Positions 9,312 through 19,166 are shown, counted from the first letter of the stretch. The stretch is 41,474 bases of DNA from an uncultured Parafilimonas sp. (GCA_903882935.1 CAIRZB010000109.1:1-41474), one strand, 5' to 3'. The notes: generated by a model from the sequence alone, not told the origin. A program made the numbers and translations.

Positions 9312-9842
9312 ATGGGGTTTGAAGTTGCCTTTCTGAAAGACTTTGCAAAGCGGCTTACATATTACAAGACCTTGGGCGACAATACTTTTGCCCAATTGGC
9401 AGAAGAAGACTTCTTTTTCACTGCCTCGCCGCATAGTAACAGCATTGCCATTATAGTACAGCATTTGCACGGCAATATGCTTAGTCGCTTTACCAATTTT
9501 TTAACCGAGGATGGCGAAAAAGCCTGGCGAAACAGGGATACCGAGTTTGAAATAACATACACCAGCAAACAAGCTGTACTAAAGGCTTGGGAAGAAGGCT
9601 GGCAATGTGTTTTTAGCACCATTGCATCGCTAACCGCCGAAGATCTTACGAAAACTGTTTACATACGTAGCGAGCCTTTACTAGTATACGACGCGCTGCT
9701 TAGGCAACTGGCCCATTACCCACACCATGTTGGCCAAATACTTTTTATTGGCAAAATGATAAAAGATGCGAATTGGCAGCCATTGAGTATAGCAAAAGGC
9801 AGCAGCCAACAATACAACCAACAATTAGGACATAAAGCATAA
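9312..9842 (+). CDS. DUF1572 / DinB-like metal-binding protein
   Basis: A 176-residue cytoplasmic protein resembling the DUF1572 branch of the DinB/YfiT-like four-helix-bundle superfamily. The superfamily commonly coordinates a divalent metal through three histidines; here candidate ligands are in IIVQHLHGN and in HYPHHVGQI near the C-terminus. Some DinB-like proteins are thiol-dependent S-transferases or hydrolases, but no activity can be assigned here. It is the first of three close genes on the same strand: 7 bp to the HAD phosphatase, then 2 bp to a PLP enzyme. That spacing suggests a co-transcribed unit. Confidence 0.8.
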   Translation: MGFEVAFLKDFAKRLTYYKTLGDNTFAQLAEEDFFFTASPHSNSIAIIVQHLHGNMLSRFTNFLTEDGEKAWRNRDTEFEITYTSKQAVLKAWEEGWQCVFSTIASLTAEDLTKTVYIRSEPLLVYDALLRQLAHYPHHVGQILFIGKMIKDANWQPLSIAKGSSQQYNQQLGHKA

Positions 9843-9849
9843 CATTACC

Positions 9850-10503
9850 ATGAAACCAGCAGCAGTAATATTTGACCTTGACGGAACGTTGATTGACAAT
9901 AACCGTTACCATATAGAGGCTTGGAAAGTTTTTTTTGAAAAAATAGGCCGACCGTTTAGCATGGAAGAGTATAAAACCAACATGAACGGGCGTATTAACA
10001 GAGATATATTCCAATACCTGTTTGGCAAAGAACTTAGTGCGGAAGAAATAACCAGGCTTACTGACGAGAAAGAGGCACTTTACCGAGCATATTATGCGCC
10101 GCATATAACAGCTATCCCCGGCCTTACCAACCTATTGGCGCAAATACAAGAGGCTGCAATACCTATGGCCATCGCCACCTCGGGCCTACCGGTGAACATT
10201 GCTTTTATGTTTGACCATGTGGCCATTGAGGGCTATTTTGAACAAGTGATTGATGCCACTTACATAACCAACAGCAAACCACACCCGGAGATATTTTTAA
10301 AAGCTGCGGCAGCGGTTAAAGCCAACCCCTTAAACTGTGTTGCGTTTGAAGATTCGGTGGCAGGGGTGCGGTCAGCAAAGGCGGCGGGCATGAAGGTTGT
10401 AGGCCTTACCACCACACACACTGCAGAAGATTTGCATGAAGCCGATAAGATTATAAAAGACTACACAGAGATTAACGTTACCGACCTTTACGAACTGCTA
10501 TAA
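9850..10503 (+). CDS. HAD-superfamily phosphatase (beta-phosphoglucomutase-like)
   Basis: Predicted Mg-dependent phosphohydrolase or phosphomutase of HAD subfamily IA. Motif I is D9-L10-D11-G-T-L with the nucleophile D9 and acid/base D11. Motif II is the T-S-G near residue 115, motif III the lysine in SKPHPEIF, and motif IV FEDSVAGVRSAKAAGM. A helical C1 cap follows motif I, starting with YHIEAW, similar to the cap of beta-phosphoglucomutase. The length of 217 residues is standard. It sits between the DUF1572 gene and the PLP enzyme with 7-bp and 2-bp gaps. The substrate is unknown; a small phosphorylated metabolite is likely. Confidence 0.87.
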   Translation: MKPAAVIFDLDGTLIDNNRYHIEAWKVFFEKIGRPFSMEEYKTNMNGRINRDIFQYLFGKELSAEEITRLTDEKEALYRAYYAPHITAIPGLTNLLAQIQEAAIPMAIATSGLPVNIAFMFDHVAIEGYFEQVIDATYITNSKPHPEIFLKAAAAVKANPLNCVAFEDSVAGVRSAKAAGMKVVGLTTTHTAEDLHEADKIIKDYTEINVTDLYELL

Positions 10504-10505
10504 GC

Positions 10506-11489
10506 ATGGACACCTATTTGCTTGATGGCGCACCTGGCAGAACTGCCAAGATAAGTGGGAAGGAATATTTATTCTTCTCCGGTTATGCTTACCTTGGCGT
10601 GCAGCAGGTGCCCGAATTTATTGCACTGGTAAAAGAAGGCACGGATAAATACGGGTGGCTGCACCCATCTTCGCGCATATCAAACACAAGGCTAGCGCTT
10701 TTTGAGGAGTGCGAAGCATTGCTATCGTACATTACTGGTTGCGAAAGCACGGTACTCCTCCCGTCAGGGTTTACCGCAGGCCAATTGGCTACCCAAAAAT
10801 GGGCAGGCAGTATAACCAATTTACAACCGTCGCACCCAGCCATACAAACACCAAACCCGGCCGAGCCAACAGGAGTGTATGCTGTGGATGCTGTAAACGT
10901 GCTAACCGCAGCCATAACTGATTTTTATAAAGTTAATAGCTTGCCCGGGCTGCAAACCCTTATTATTGATGATTCCCACGGTATTGGCCTCATCGGCAAC
11001 AATGGCAGCGGCGCAGGCAGTTTATTTAAGCGGCACAACAATGTTGAATATATTTTTACCTATTCCTTATCAAAGGCTATTGGTATTAATGGTGGTGCAA
11101 TTAGCTGTCCCGCCACCATGGCTGGGTGGTTCCGCAGCCAGCCTGTGTACACCGCCTCCACAGGGCCATCCCCTGCCCTGCTGTATGCTATTTTAAAAGG
11201 GCAGCATATCTACCAGGCGCAGCGGGAAAAGTTGCGACAAAACGTATTGTACTTTATGCAGTTGGCACAGAATATACCGGGCATTGCCTACCACCCATCA
11301 CTGCCCATTTTTGTTTTTCTGCAAGGGGTTGATGAGCAAGCTTTGCTCAATAACAACATCATCATATCATCATTCGCCTACCCCAACCCGGCTGGTAAAA
11401 AAATACAGCGTGTTGTATTAAACGCCCTGCACACAAAAACAGACCTTGGGTTTTTGGCACAACAGCTGGTAATGGATACCAAGTTGTAA
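10506..11489 (+). CDS. Short KAPA-synthase-like PLP-dependent enzyme
   Basis: Fold-type I PLP enzyme resembling the alpha-oxoamine synthase group (8-amino-7-oxononanoate synthase, glycine C-acetyltransferase). The Schiff-base lysine is K190 in SLSKAIGINGGA, and D155 with H158 in IDDSHGIG match the cofactor-contacting D-x-x-H of that group. At 327 residues it is about 50 shorter than typical family members, with a compressed N-terminus and a gapped central region. The start follows the HAD stop by 2 bp, which supports translational coupling. No other biotin genes are near, so a role in biotin synthesis is not supported. A different acyl acceptor or an aminotransferase activity remains possible. 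Confidence 0.8.
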   Translation: MDTYLLDGAPGRTAKISGKEYLFFSGYAYLGVQQVPEFIALVKEGTDKYGWLHPSSRISNTRLALFEECEALLSYITGCESTVLLPSGFTAGQLATQKWAGSITNLQPSHPAIQTPNPAEPTGVYAVDAVNVLTAAITDFYKVNSLPGLQTLIIDDSHGIGLIGNNGSGAGSLFKRHNNVEYIFTYSLSKAIGINGGAISCPATMAGWFRSQPVYTASTGPSPALLYAILKGQHIYQAQREKLRQNVLYFMQLAQNIPGIAYHPSLPIFVFLQGVDEQALLNNNIIISSFAYPNPAGKKIQRVVLNALHTKTDLGFLAQQLVMDTKL

Positions 11490-11593
11490 GCATTGCAGGT
11501 ACGCCGTTTTTACATTATACCCGCCTTTCAACACGTATGTTGTATTTTGCAGCCCGAAACTGGTTTAACAGTTAGCAAATAGTACGTTGATTT

Positions 11594-12622
11594 ATGGAGA
11601 ACAGAACTGAAATATCATCCTTAGGGGAGTTTGGATTGATTGAGCATTTAACGCGCAATTTTGAGATAAAGAATGCATCCACTGTTGTTAGCGTGGGAGA
11701 CGATGCGGCTGTGATTGACCATTTTGGCAAGCAAACTGTTATAACCACTGATTTGCTGGTGGAGGGCATACATTTTGACCTAATGTACACCCCGCTTAAG
11801 CACCTAGGTTATAAAACGGTGGTGGTGAACATAAGTGATATATACGCCATGAATGCCCAGCCCACCCAAATTACCATCAGCATTGCCATGAGTAACCGGT
11901 TTAGCGTAGAATCGCTGGATGAGTTTTACGAAGGCATATTTGCTGCCTGCGAAAAATACAATGTTGATTTGGTGGGCGGCGACACTTCTGCATCGCAAAA
12001 AGGGTTTGTTATTTCGTGTACCGCCATAGGTGAAGTAGCCCCCAATAAATTTGTAAAACGCAGTACAGCAAACGAAGGCGACTTGATATGTGTGAGCGGC
12101 GATTTAGGCGGGGCTTTTCTGGGCCTAACGTTGTTGGAACGGGAAAAAAACATTTTTTTAGAAAACCCGCAAGTACAGCCAGATTTAGAAAACGAAGACT
12201 ATATAGTGGGCAAGCTACTTAAGCCCGAGGCAAGGCGCGATATTATTGATTTTTTTGAAACCAATGGCATAACCCCCACCGCCATGATGGATGTGAGCGA
12301 CGGAATAAGCAGCGAGGTACTGCATTTATGCAAGCAAAGCAATTTGGGCTGCCGCATTTATGAAGACAAGCTGCCCATTGCCGACCAAACAAGGCAAGCC
12401 GCGTTTAAATTTGGCTTAGACCCAACTGTTTGTGCGCTTAATGGTGGCGAAGACTATGAATTGATATTCACCATTAAGCAGGATGACTACGAAAAAATTG
12501 TGCTAAGTGAGGAAATAAGCGTGATTGGCTACATGGCCCCGATGGAGGGTGGCACTAAATTTTTAAGCAAGGGGGGCAACACTTTTGATATTACTGCCCA
12601 AGGCTGGAATGCGTTTAAGTAA
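11594..12622 (+). CDS. thiL: Thiamine-monophosphate kinase
   Basis: Phosphorylates thiamine monophosphate to the cofactor thiamine diphosphate using ATP and Mg. The 342-residue protein shows the usual order of family motifs: SVGDDAAVI near the N-terminus (Mg-binding aspartates), TTDLLVEGIHFD, VNISDIYAM, LVGGDTS, then VSGDLGGAFLGL, DVSDGISSEV and GGEDYELIFTI in the C-terminal domain. It belongs to the PurM-like ATP-binding superfamily. It is not next to other thiamine genes. The S41 peptidase lipoprotein gene starts 47 bp downstream on the same strand, which may mean co-transcription without a functional link. Confidence 0.94.
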   Translation: MENRTEISSLGEFGLIEHLTRNFEIKNASTVVSVGDDAAVIDHFGKQTVITTDLLVEGIHFDLMYTPLKHLGYKTVVVNISDIYAMNAQPTQITISIAMSNRFSVESLDEFYEGIFAACEKYNVDLVGGDTSASQKGFVISCTAIGEVAPNKFVKRSTANEGDLICVSGDLGGAFLGLTLLEREKNIFLENPQVQPDLENEDYIVGKLLKPEARRDIIDFFETNGITPTAMMDVSDGISSEVLHLCKQSNLGCRIYEDKLPIADQTRQAAFKFGLDPTVCALNGGEDYELIFTIKQDDYEKIVLSEEISVIGYMAPMEGGTKFLSKGGNTFDITAQGWNAFK

Positions 12623-12669
12623 GCGTTGAGAAGCCTTACAAATACCAAAAGGCTGTAAACCAACTACCA

Positions 12670-14181
12670 TTGCAAAAAAACAACCATATAAAACGCCCTG
12701 TTAGCTTTACAGCCTGCATTCTACTCACCCTGTTTTGTGCCGGTTTATACAGCTGTTCGCCATTGAAGCAGGCCTATAACCCGGCTGAGAAAATAGCACC
12801 GGAAAAGTTAAAGGCAGATGCGGTACTGTTAAGAAAAATATTGGAAGCCAACCACCCGAGTTTATACTGGTACACCCCCAAGGACAGTATGGACTTTTAT
12901 TTTACCCAAACCATCAACGGGCTGACTGACTCGCTAAATGAACTACAGTATAGGAACCGGATAGCTGAACTGGTGGCAAAGATACGTTGCGGCCATACGG
13001 CAGTTCGTTCGTCCAGAAATTATGCACGATACTACTCAACCCACAGGCTGCCTCAGTTTCCATTGGCCATAAAAGCTTGGGGCGACAGCTTGGTTGTACT
13101 AAGTAACAGTATTAAAACAGACACTGTATTTAAACGAGGCACCGTAATTACAGCCATCAACGGCTTGCACAGCAGCACCTTGCTAACGCCCATGCTCAAC
13201 ACCATCAGCACCGACGGGTACTCAAACAATTTTAAGTACCAGATAGTGAGCATTTACTTCCCCATGTTTTACCAAATGATAGCCGGCCTAAAAGACAGCA
13301 ACTTGATAAGCTATATTGATGGCCAAGGCAAGGAAAAGACCGCAGTTCTTAAAAATTTCAACCCGGTACCAGACACTTCAAAGCCCCATGCCACCGCCTT
13401 TGGACCCTTTACCAAACCAACCCGCAAAAAAATAAAGGCGGCACGCAAGCGCAATAACACGGTGCTTAGCTTTGATAGCACCAACACGGCCTACATGCGG
13501 CTCACCACATTTTCAGGCGCTGGCTTGCGCAAAATATTCCGCAGAAGTTTCAAAAAAATAAAAGAAAGGCAGGCTGGCAACCTGGTAATTGACCTGCGGG
13601 AAAACGGCGGTGGAAACATTGGCATAAGTACCAATCTAACCCGCTATATAATAAAGCACCCTTTTACAACTGCCGATACTGTTGCTGCAATAAGCCGCAA
13701 ACTGGCCTACGGCCGTTACATACGCCCAGCTTGGTTATACAAAGCCGTAATGTTATTTACTGCCAAAAAGCAACAAGACGGCAAATACCATTTCAGCAAC
13801 CTTGAACACCACGTTTTTGCCCCTAAAAGTCGGTTGCATTTTAACGGCAACGTTTACATAGTGCAGGGCGGGTTTACATTTTCAGCAGCCAGCATGTTTG
13901 TGGCACGCTTAAAGGGGCAACAAAATGTAACCGTTGTTGGGGAGGAAAGCGGCGGTGGCAGTTATGGCAATTCATCAGTACACTTGCCCACCATTGTTTT
14001 ACCAAACACACGCCTTGAAGTTATTATGCCGCTATACCGCATTGTAAACGATTCGACCAAAGTGAAAACCGGCCGGGGCGTAATACCCGACGTGCTGGTA
14101 CCGCCATCTGCAAAAGCCATTAAAGATGGGATAGACATTAAAATGCAAACGGTAAGGGAGTTGATAAAGAGCAGACGCTAG
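12670..14181 (+). CDS. S41 family peptidase, lipoprotein
   Basis: Predicted membrane-anchored serine peptidase of the C-terminal processing peptidase/tricorn-like S41 family. The protein starts with a lipoprotein signal: a hydrophobic stretch from about 13 to 27 followed by L-Y-S-C with C29 as the lipidated residue. A short PDZ-like region (RGTVITAINGLHS) precedes the catalytic domain. The core has LVIDLRENGGGN, the nucleophile region GGFTFSAASMF and GEESGGGSYGNS. The start codon is TTG at 12670: no ATG or GTG in frame lies between the thiL stop and this site, and the signal peptide begins exactly here. The next in-frame ATG would delete the signal. Substrate unknown. Confidence 0.85.
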   Translation: MQKNNHIKRPVSFTACILLTLFCAGLYSCSPLKQAYNPAEKIAPEKLKADAVLLRKILEANHPSLYWYTPKDSMDFYFTQTINGLTDSLNELQYRNRIAELVAKIRCGHTAVRSSRNYARYYSTHRLPQFPLAIKAWGDSLVVLSNSIKTDTVFKRGTVITAINGLHSSTLLTPMLNTISTDGYSNNFKYQIVSIYFPMFYQMIAGLKDSNLISYIDGQGKEKTAVLKNFNPVPDTSKPHATAFGPFTKPTRKKIKAARKRNNTVLSFDSTNTAYMRLTTFSGAGLRKIFRRSFKKIKERQAGNLVIDLRENGGGNIGISTNLTRYIIKHPFTTADTVAAISRKLAYGRYIRPAWLYKAVMLFTAKKQQDGKYHFSNLEHHVFAPKSRLHFNGNVYIVQGGFTFSAASMFVARLKGQQNVTVVGEESGGGSYGNSSVHLPTIVLPNTRLEVIMPLYRIVNDSTKVKTGRGVIPDVLVPPSAKAIKDGIDIKMQTVRELIKSRR

Positions 14182-14316
14182 CAGCATGTAGAACCCATAT
14201 TCGGCCGTTACGCCACATTTTGGGGCTGCAAACCAATAGGACTAAACACATAACCTTTCATTACCAATAGCACGTATACAGTTTGTTAAAACAATCCGAA
14301 GTGCAGGCTTGATTTC

Positions 14317-14337
14317 ATTTGGCACATTAAGCCAAAT
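14317..14337 (-). terminator. Hairpin between convergent genes
   Basis: ATTTGGC (14317-14323) and GCCAAAT (14331-14337) are perfect inverted arms with a 7-nt loop, placed between the convergent S41 peptidase and PAP2 genes. It lies 22 bp beyond the PAP2 stop, and an AT-rich stretch flanks it, so it could end transcripts from either side. Confidence 0.4.
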
Positions 14338-14359
14338 AAACAATGCCATGCCTCTTACA

Positions 14360-15691
14360 TTATTTTACCAATGGCTTAATACCTGCGGCAACAAGAGCAG
14401 CAATTACCTTTCCGGCAACTTGCTTGCCTTCTTTTTGGCCGTTTTCAATACTGTCGCTAAAGTGAATACCGCCGAACAAACGCGAAATTGCGGCTTCGGC
14501 AGATGCCTTCCTGAATGATGTAAATTTTCGGGCAGGTATTTCAAACATTTCTTCCGAGTCGTCGGTATAAGTAAAATTATCCCCTAGAAAATACGTAAGC
14601 ACTTCAGCAGCGGCCGCTGATATTACACTATGGCCGCTTGTATTTTCGGGAAATGGCGGTGTTTGCAACAAGGGCCGCCATTTAGCGTCAATGTACCGAA
14701 TGATAAAAGTTTCGGGCCGTATACGATTGCTACGGTATTTTTCATCCCAACAGCTTATGAACGCATCCATCAATGTTATCCCAGTGGCGGCATGCAACAA
14801 AATAGTGTTATCAAACCCTAGTTTTGCCTTTTTTGCGGCTATGCCTGTTATGTTCATCCAATGGCCGCCAGGTGATATTTTTTTAAACCCAATCATCATG
14901 TGGCCAGATGTGGTAATGGCAAATGGGTTACAATCCCAAAAATTGGCAATATTTGCCTGCTCCTCGGTAAGCTTGCCAGTAATTTGGTACACTTCGGTTG
15001 CGAGTTTAAAAAAATCACTGGCAGTGTCTTTACTAAAGGCAACAGGTCGTTCAGGCACATATTCACTCGCGGAGTCAATAATAAAAGGCCTTATCGTGTT
15101 CCAATGGGGTTCAACTGCCTCCATGTAAGCAGGGGGCGTAGGGTACCAACTGCTATCCCCTTTTTTTGGCGTATAGTGTAAAAATGTGCTCAGCTTATTG
15201 TAATGGTCTCCTTTTGCATAAGTAACAATTTTTTGTACGGCATTCTCTGCTACTTTCATCGATGCGCGTATAACCGTATCCTTTATGCCTGCCTTTTTTA
15301 ATATGTCCACGTATTTTTCTTCATCATCCTGCAACATGTAGCCCGACGGTAGCAGCTGCCGCCCAGCCTCCATAATTGAATATACAGCTGCAATGCGGTA
15401 GTCGTAAAGTACACTAGTGGGTATCGGTGCATCCTTGTAAGATTTAACGAAAGATGCTAATGGCTGTACACCAGTGTTGTGCGCTGCTACAATGTTATAA
15501 GCAGCCATGCTGCAATATGCATAATACCTAGCCGCCGCAGGCGGATTTACCACATCGTGTATCATTACCATGGTTAATGCCTGTATTGCGGGGTGTACCT
15601 GCAAAGCATAATCCGGGCCTATACCTGCCTTCGCTTTTATAAAAAAACAAAGTTGTGTGGCACAAAATAAAATTACAATTCGTTTTCTCAT
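14360..15691 (-). CDS. Vanadium-dependent haloperoxidase-type PAP2 enzyme
   Basis: Exported enzyme of the PAP2/vanadium haloperoxidase superfamily, 443 residues with an N-terminal signal peptide (about 1-22). The three anion-binding motifs are present: K-x6-R-P in KYRSNRIRP near residue 317, T-S-G-H near 352, and S-R-x5-H-x2-D in SRLFGGIHFSD near 405. The same scaffold binds phosphate in acid phosphatases and vanadate in haloperoxidases, so the actual chemistry is open. The length and all-helical look favour the haloperoxidase-like branch over small PAP2 lipid phosphatases. It is 75 bp downstream of the VCBS/ASPIC gene on the same strand and last in the SusCD block, suggesting it acts on the same imported or surface-bound substrate. 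Confidence 0.85.
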   Translation of the reverse strand: MRKRIVILFCATQLCFFIKAKAGIGPDYALQVHPAIQALTMVMIHDVVNPPAAARYYAYCSMAAYNIVAAHNTGVQPLASFVKSYKDAPIPTSVLYDYRIAAVYSIMEAGRQLLPSGYMLQDDEEKYVDILKKAGIKDTVIRASMKVAENAVQKIVTYAKGDHYNKLSTFLHYTPKKGDSSWYPTPPAYMEAVEPHWNTIRPFIIDSASEYVPERPVAFSKDTASDFFKLATEVYQITGKLTEEQANIANFWDCNPFAITTSGHMMIGFKKISPGGHWMNITGIAAKKAKLGFDNTILLHAATGITLMDAFISCWDEKYRSNRIRPETFIIRYIDAKWRPLLQTPPFPENTSGHSVISAAAAEVLTYFLGDNFTYTDDSEEMFEIPARKFTSFRKASAEAAISRLFGGIHFSDSIENGQKEGKQVAGKVIAALVAAGIKPLVK

Positions 15692-15766
15692 TACTTTCCT
15701 TTTATTGCTACAGCTAGGTTTGGAGTTAATATATCAAGTAGAAAGAATGTATCAGCAACACAGCAA

Positions 15767-18700
15767 CTATTTTAACTTATAAAACTGTAAGTCTTCATCA
15801 CTGATACCTATGACCAAATATTGAATACCATTAATTGTTATTACCACGGCACCTTTTACGTCGCCCTTTACTGAAAGGCCGGCTGCCGGCTGCGGTACAT
15901 ACGCAAAAGCACCCTTGCCGTCTCCCTTTAGCAAACAGCCATAGTTGGCATCAATACTGCCAAGTTTTAACCGGTTATCAGTATGGTTGCCCAACAATAA
16001 AATATCCGCAAGGCCATCATGGTCAAAATCACCGGTGAGTATATTGGTTACCATGGAGAATTGAGCCTGCAAAGGCAAAGGCATCTCCAAAAACTTGCCG
16101 TTTTTGTTTAAAAAGCATAGCGTTCGGGTTTCATTTGCCGTAAGCTTGCCAGCGTTTTGTAGTTCTTCTGGGTTAAATATATTTTGCATGGTGGCATCTG
16201 CATAATCTTTAAACGAGGTGAACTTTTTACGCATGGCATACATCTGCTCATTCAATTCTTCGCGGCTAATAAACGGGTAGCTCTTGCCTTGCAGGTAAAA
16301 ATTAAAAAAAGGGTCAATGGAGCCGTTGCCATCAAAATCACCATAGTATAGTTCCGCAGGTTGCGCGGGGGAAACTTTTATTTGTGTGTTTAACCCCAAA
16401 TTACCAACCACTATATCCAAGTTTCCGTCTCCGTCTAAATCAGCAACGTTCAATGTATTCCAAAAACCATTTAGCGGGCGGCCGTCAAAGTAATCATTGG
16501 TTTTGTCAACAAAACCATCCTTTGTGTTAATGAATATTTTTATAGGCATCATCTCTCCGCAAATTATCAAATCGGGCATGCCATCCTTATTAATGTCAAA
16601 CCACCGAGCGTCTGTTACCATGCCTAAAGTTAAAAAAGGGGCCTGAGCCTTAGTAAAATGCCCTTTGCCATCGTTTAGTAGTAAATAGCTTTGTGGTGTT
16701 ATGGGGTAGCTGCCGGGTACAATGTGGCCGCCCACAAAAAAATCAATATCGCCGTCGCCGTCAACATCACAGGCCCGCACGCAGCTTTTCGCTGAGGCAC
16801 TAACATCGGGCAACATAAACGGCGCGGCAACAAAATTACCTTTGCCATTGTTTAAATACAATTCATCCTGCAATGAAGGTGTGTTGGCCTCAAACAACGA
16901 ATAACCGCCTTTTGCAACATATAAATCTTTATAGCCGTCACCATTAACGTCGGCAAACACGGCAGATGATATTGCAGAAACATTTTCATCCCCAATAGCC
17001 CCTGCCGTTTCAAGGTAATTGCCATTTTTTTGCTGCAGGTATATTTTACCGGGTTTGTCTTTGTCGCCACTTATAAAAATATCTTCAAGCCCATCATTGT
17101 TTACATCTGCAGTGGCCATAACAGGGCTAGTTTTCGAGTACATAAACAACATAAGTGGCTGCCGCTTAAAATCGTTCTCTTCAAATGCCTTGTTTGAGTA
17201 TGCTATCAACGGTGTAGCTTTTGTAAATATGGCAGGCTTGGGGATGGTTTTTATTTGCTGTTCAGTACGTCTTTCCGCATAGCTTATATTCAGCATCTGG
17301 TTAAGCTTAACGTTTTGTAGCAGTGTTCGGGTATTGTCGGGCCAAATAATATTAACGGAATCTAAATTGCTTTGCTCATTGCCAAAACCAAAATGAACTG
17401 TGGTTGAAACGCATGAAAGGTAACCCCGGTTCGGGTTAACCTCTTGGTATTGTACAGTGCCTTTATTGTACACTGTTACTTTGGCACCAATAGCGTTGGT
17501 GTTTGCTTTTGAGCCGTGCAGCTTAATAGCAAGGTACGAAGTGTTATTTTGCTCACGGCTTAGGTTTTTATAAATAAACGCTTTATCGTTAATGTTGTTT
17601 ATCACCAAGTCAAGGTCGCCGTCATTGTCAAGGTCGGCATAAACGGCACCGCTTGACACAACAGGTGTTTGTAAACCCCATTCCTGCTGCTTGTTGGTAA
17701 AAGTTAGGTCGTGGTTATTACGGAAAATATAGTTGGGCAGTTTTGTGGATGGCATCGCTTGCACAAGGTCCATCAACAAAACGGGCTCACGGTCCATCGC
17801 CTTTTTAATTTTATAATCTCCACGGTAGCGTAAAAAATCCTTATTGGTATAGTCGCGCAGATAGCCGTTCGTTATCAAAAGGTCTTTGTAGCCGTCGTTA
17901 TCAAAGTCGGCCAACAGGGGGCACCAGCTCCAATCTGTGTTTGATACCCCTGCAAGTTGCCCTATTTCGCTAAAAGTACCGTCACCGTTATTCAGCTGTA
18001 GCATGTTGCGCATATATTGCCGGTACAGCCCTTGGTTTAGCATCAACTGAAAATACTCATAGTTTTCTTGCAGCTGCAGCAGTTTTTGGCGCCGGTTATC
18101 CTCGGGCAGCATGTCTAGGGTTACAAAATCGGGTAATGCGTCGTTGTTAAAATCGGCAATTTCAACACCCATAGAAAACTGAGACAAATGCCGGAACGCC
18201 TGCCTAGATTCCTCTCTAAAAGTGCCGTTACCGTTGTTTATATACAAATAATCAGGTTCGTTATAATCATTGGTTACATACACATCCTGCCAGCCGTCTT
18301 TATTTACGTCGGCAACCGCCACACCCAAGCCGAATGTTAACGGAAATTGGTTAATCCCGGCTTTCTTTGAAACATCCACAAAATGCCCGCCTTGGTTTTC
18401 AAATAGTTTATCACCCGCCATTTCATCGGCAGTCACCCGGTATTTCTCCAACTCCATGTTATCAATCTTCTTAATATTATGGTTTAGCAGAAACATGTCT
18501 AAGTCACCGTCGTTGTCATAGTCAAAAAAAACTGCCTGGGTGCTGTACCCTGGGTCGTCTAGGCCATAGTCCTTTGCTTTTTCAACAAACTTGTTATTGC
18601 CGGCATTAATAAACAATTGGTTCCGGCGCACTTCAATATCTTTATTGCCTGAATAACAAACATAAATATCTATTAACCCGTCGCCATTTACATCGGCCAT

Positions 18701-19099
18701 TGTAACACCAGTTTTCCATCCATCGGCCCTACCTGGCAATTGTTTGCACGCTTCTGTAGTAATATCCTTAAACTGCATATTGCCTAGGTTAAGGTATAAT
18801 TTGTTGGGCTGCATATTGCCAGTAAAAAACAAGTCTTGCAGGCCGTCGTTGTTAATATCGCCAACAGCCACACCACCGCCATTGTAAAAATACTCGTACG
18901 ACAGCACGTTGAGGTTCTCAGTTTCGTTGATATTATTACTAAAATTTACACCTGTAGCAGTAGCAGGCAGTAGCTTAAAAAGCGGCTGTTGGCCATTGGC
19001 CTTTTGGCTTAGACAACTACCTAAACCCATTAGCAAAACGGCTACTGTTAAACTTTTTGAGAAAAAATTACTACCGACAATGTTTATCTGCTTACTCAC
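15767..19099 (-). CDS. FG-GAP/VCBS repeat and ASPIC/UnbV lipoprotein
   Basis: Large surface or periplasmic lipoprotein of 1110 residues. A hydrophobic leader ends in L-G-S-C, with C29 as lipidation site. It holds many FG-GAP/VCBS-type repeats with Ca-binding D-x-D/N-x-D-G cores (for example DINNDGLQDLFF, DVNGDGLIDIYV, DFDNDGYKDLLI, DLDGDGNLDIVV), as in integrin-like beta-propellers. They lie on both sides of an ASPIC/UnbV domain at about 520-605 (IGAKVTVYNKG, then HFGFGN and IIWPDN). Two propellers flanking one ASPIC domain is the likely architecture. It lies 144 bp downstream of susD, with a terminator-like hairpin between them, and 75 bp upstream of the haloperoxidase-type gene. Function is unproven; ligand binding or a scaffold role fits the context. 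Confidence 0.88.
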   Translation of the reverse strand: MSKQINIVGSNFFSKSLTVAVLLMGLGSCLSQKANGQQPLFKLLPATATGVNFSNNINETENLNVLSYEYFYNGGGVAVGDINNDGLQDLFFTGNMQPNKLYLNLGNMQFKDITTEACKQLPGRADGWKTGVTMADVNGDGLIDIYVCYSGNKDIEVRRNQLFINAGNNKFVEKAKDYGLDDPGYSTQAVFFDYDNDGDLDMFLLNHNIKKIDNMELEKYRVTADEMAGDKLFENQGGHFVDVSKKAGINQFPLTFGLGVAVADVNKDGWQDVYVTNDYNEPDYLYINNGNGTFREESRQAFRHLSQFSMGVEIADFNNDALPDFVTLDMLPEDNRRQKLLQLQENYEYFQLMLNQGLYRQYMRNMLQLNNGDGTFSEIGQLAGVSNTDWSWCPLLADFDNDGYKDLLITNGYLRDYTNKDFLRYRGDYKIKKAMDREPVLLMDLVQAMPSTKLPNYIFRNNHDLTFTNKQQEWGLQTPVVSSGAVYADLDNDGDLDLVINNINDKAFIYKNLSREQNNTSYLAIKLHGSKANTNAIGAKVTVYNKGTVQYQEVNPNRGYLSCVSTTVHFGFGNEQSNLDSVNIIWPDNTRTLLQNVKLNQMLNISYAERRTEQQIKTIPKPAIFTKATPLIAYSNKAFEENDFKRQPLMLFMYSKTSPVMATADVNNDGLEDIFISGDKDKPGKIYLQQKNGNYLETAGAIGDENVSAISSAVFADVNGDGYKDLYVAKGGYSLFEANTPSLQDELYLNNGKGNFVAAPFMLPDVSASAKSCVRACDVDGDGDIDFFVGGHIVPGSYPITPQSYLLLNDGKGHFTKAQAPFLTLGMVTDARWFDINKDGMPDLIICGEMMPIKIFINTKDGFVDKTNDYFDGRPLNGFWNTLNVADLDGDGNLDIVVGNLGLNTQIKVSPAQPAELYYGDFDGNGSIDPFFNFYLQGKSYPFISREELNEQMYAMRKKFTSFKDYADATMQNIFNPEELQNAGKLTANETRTLCFLNKNGKFLEMPLPLQAQFSMVTNILTGDFDHDGLADILLLGNHTDNRLKLGSIDANYGCLLKGDGKGAFAYVPQPAAGLSVKGDVKGAVVITINGIQYLVIGISDEDLQFYKLK

Positions 19100-19166
19100 T
19101 GGCCTGATGGTTTGTTATAACTAAAGTAGGTAAATTATGGTAAAAAAAACGTTACATAATTTGCTT

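Noticed and set aside
10506-11489. Naming the PLP enzyme bioF
   Set aside because: It is short, and no biotin genes are nearby; the lysine and D-x-x-H motifs are shared by the whole alpha-oxoamine synthase group.
14360-15691. Firm naming of the PAP2 protein as a haloperoxidase
   Set aside because: The visible motifs bind phosphate or vanadate alike; the name was kept as a type, not as an activity.
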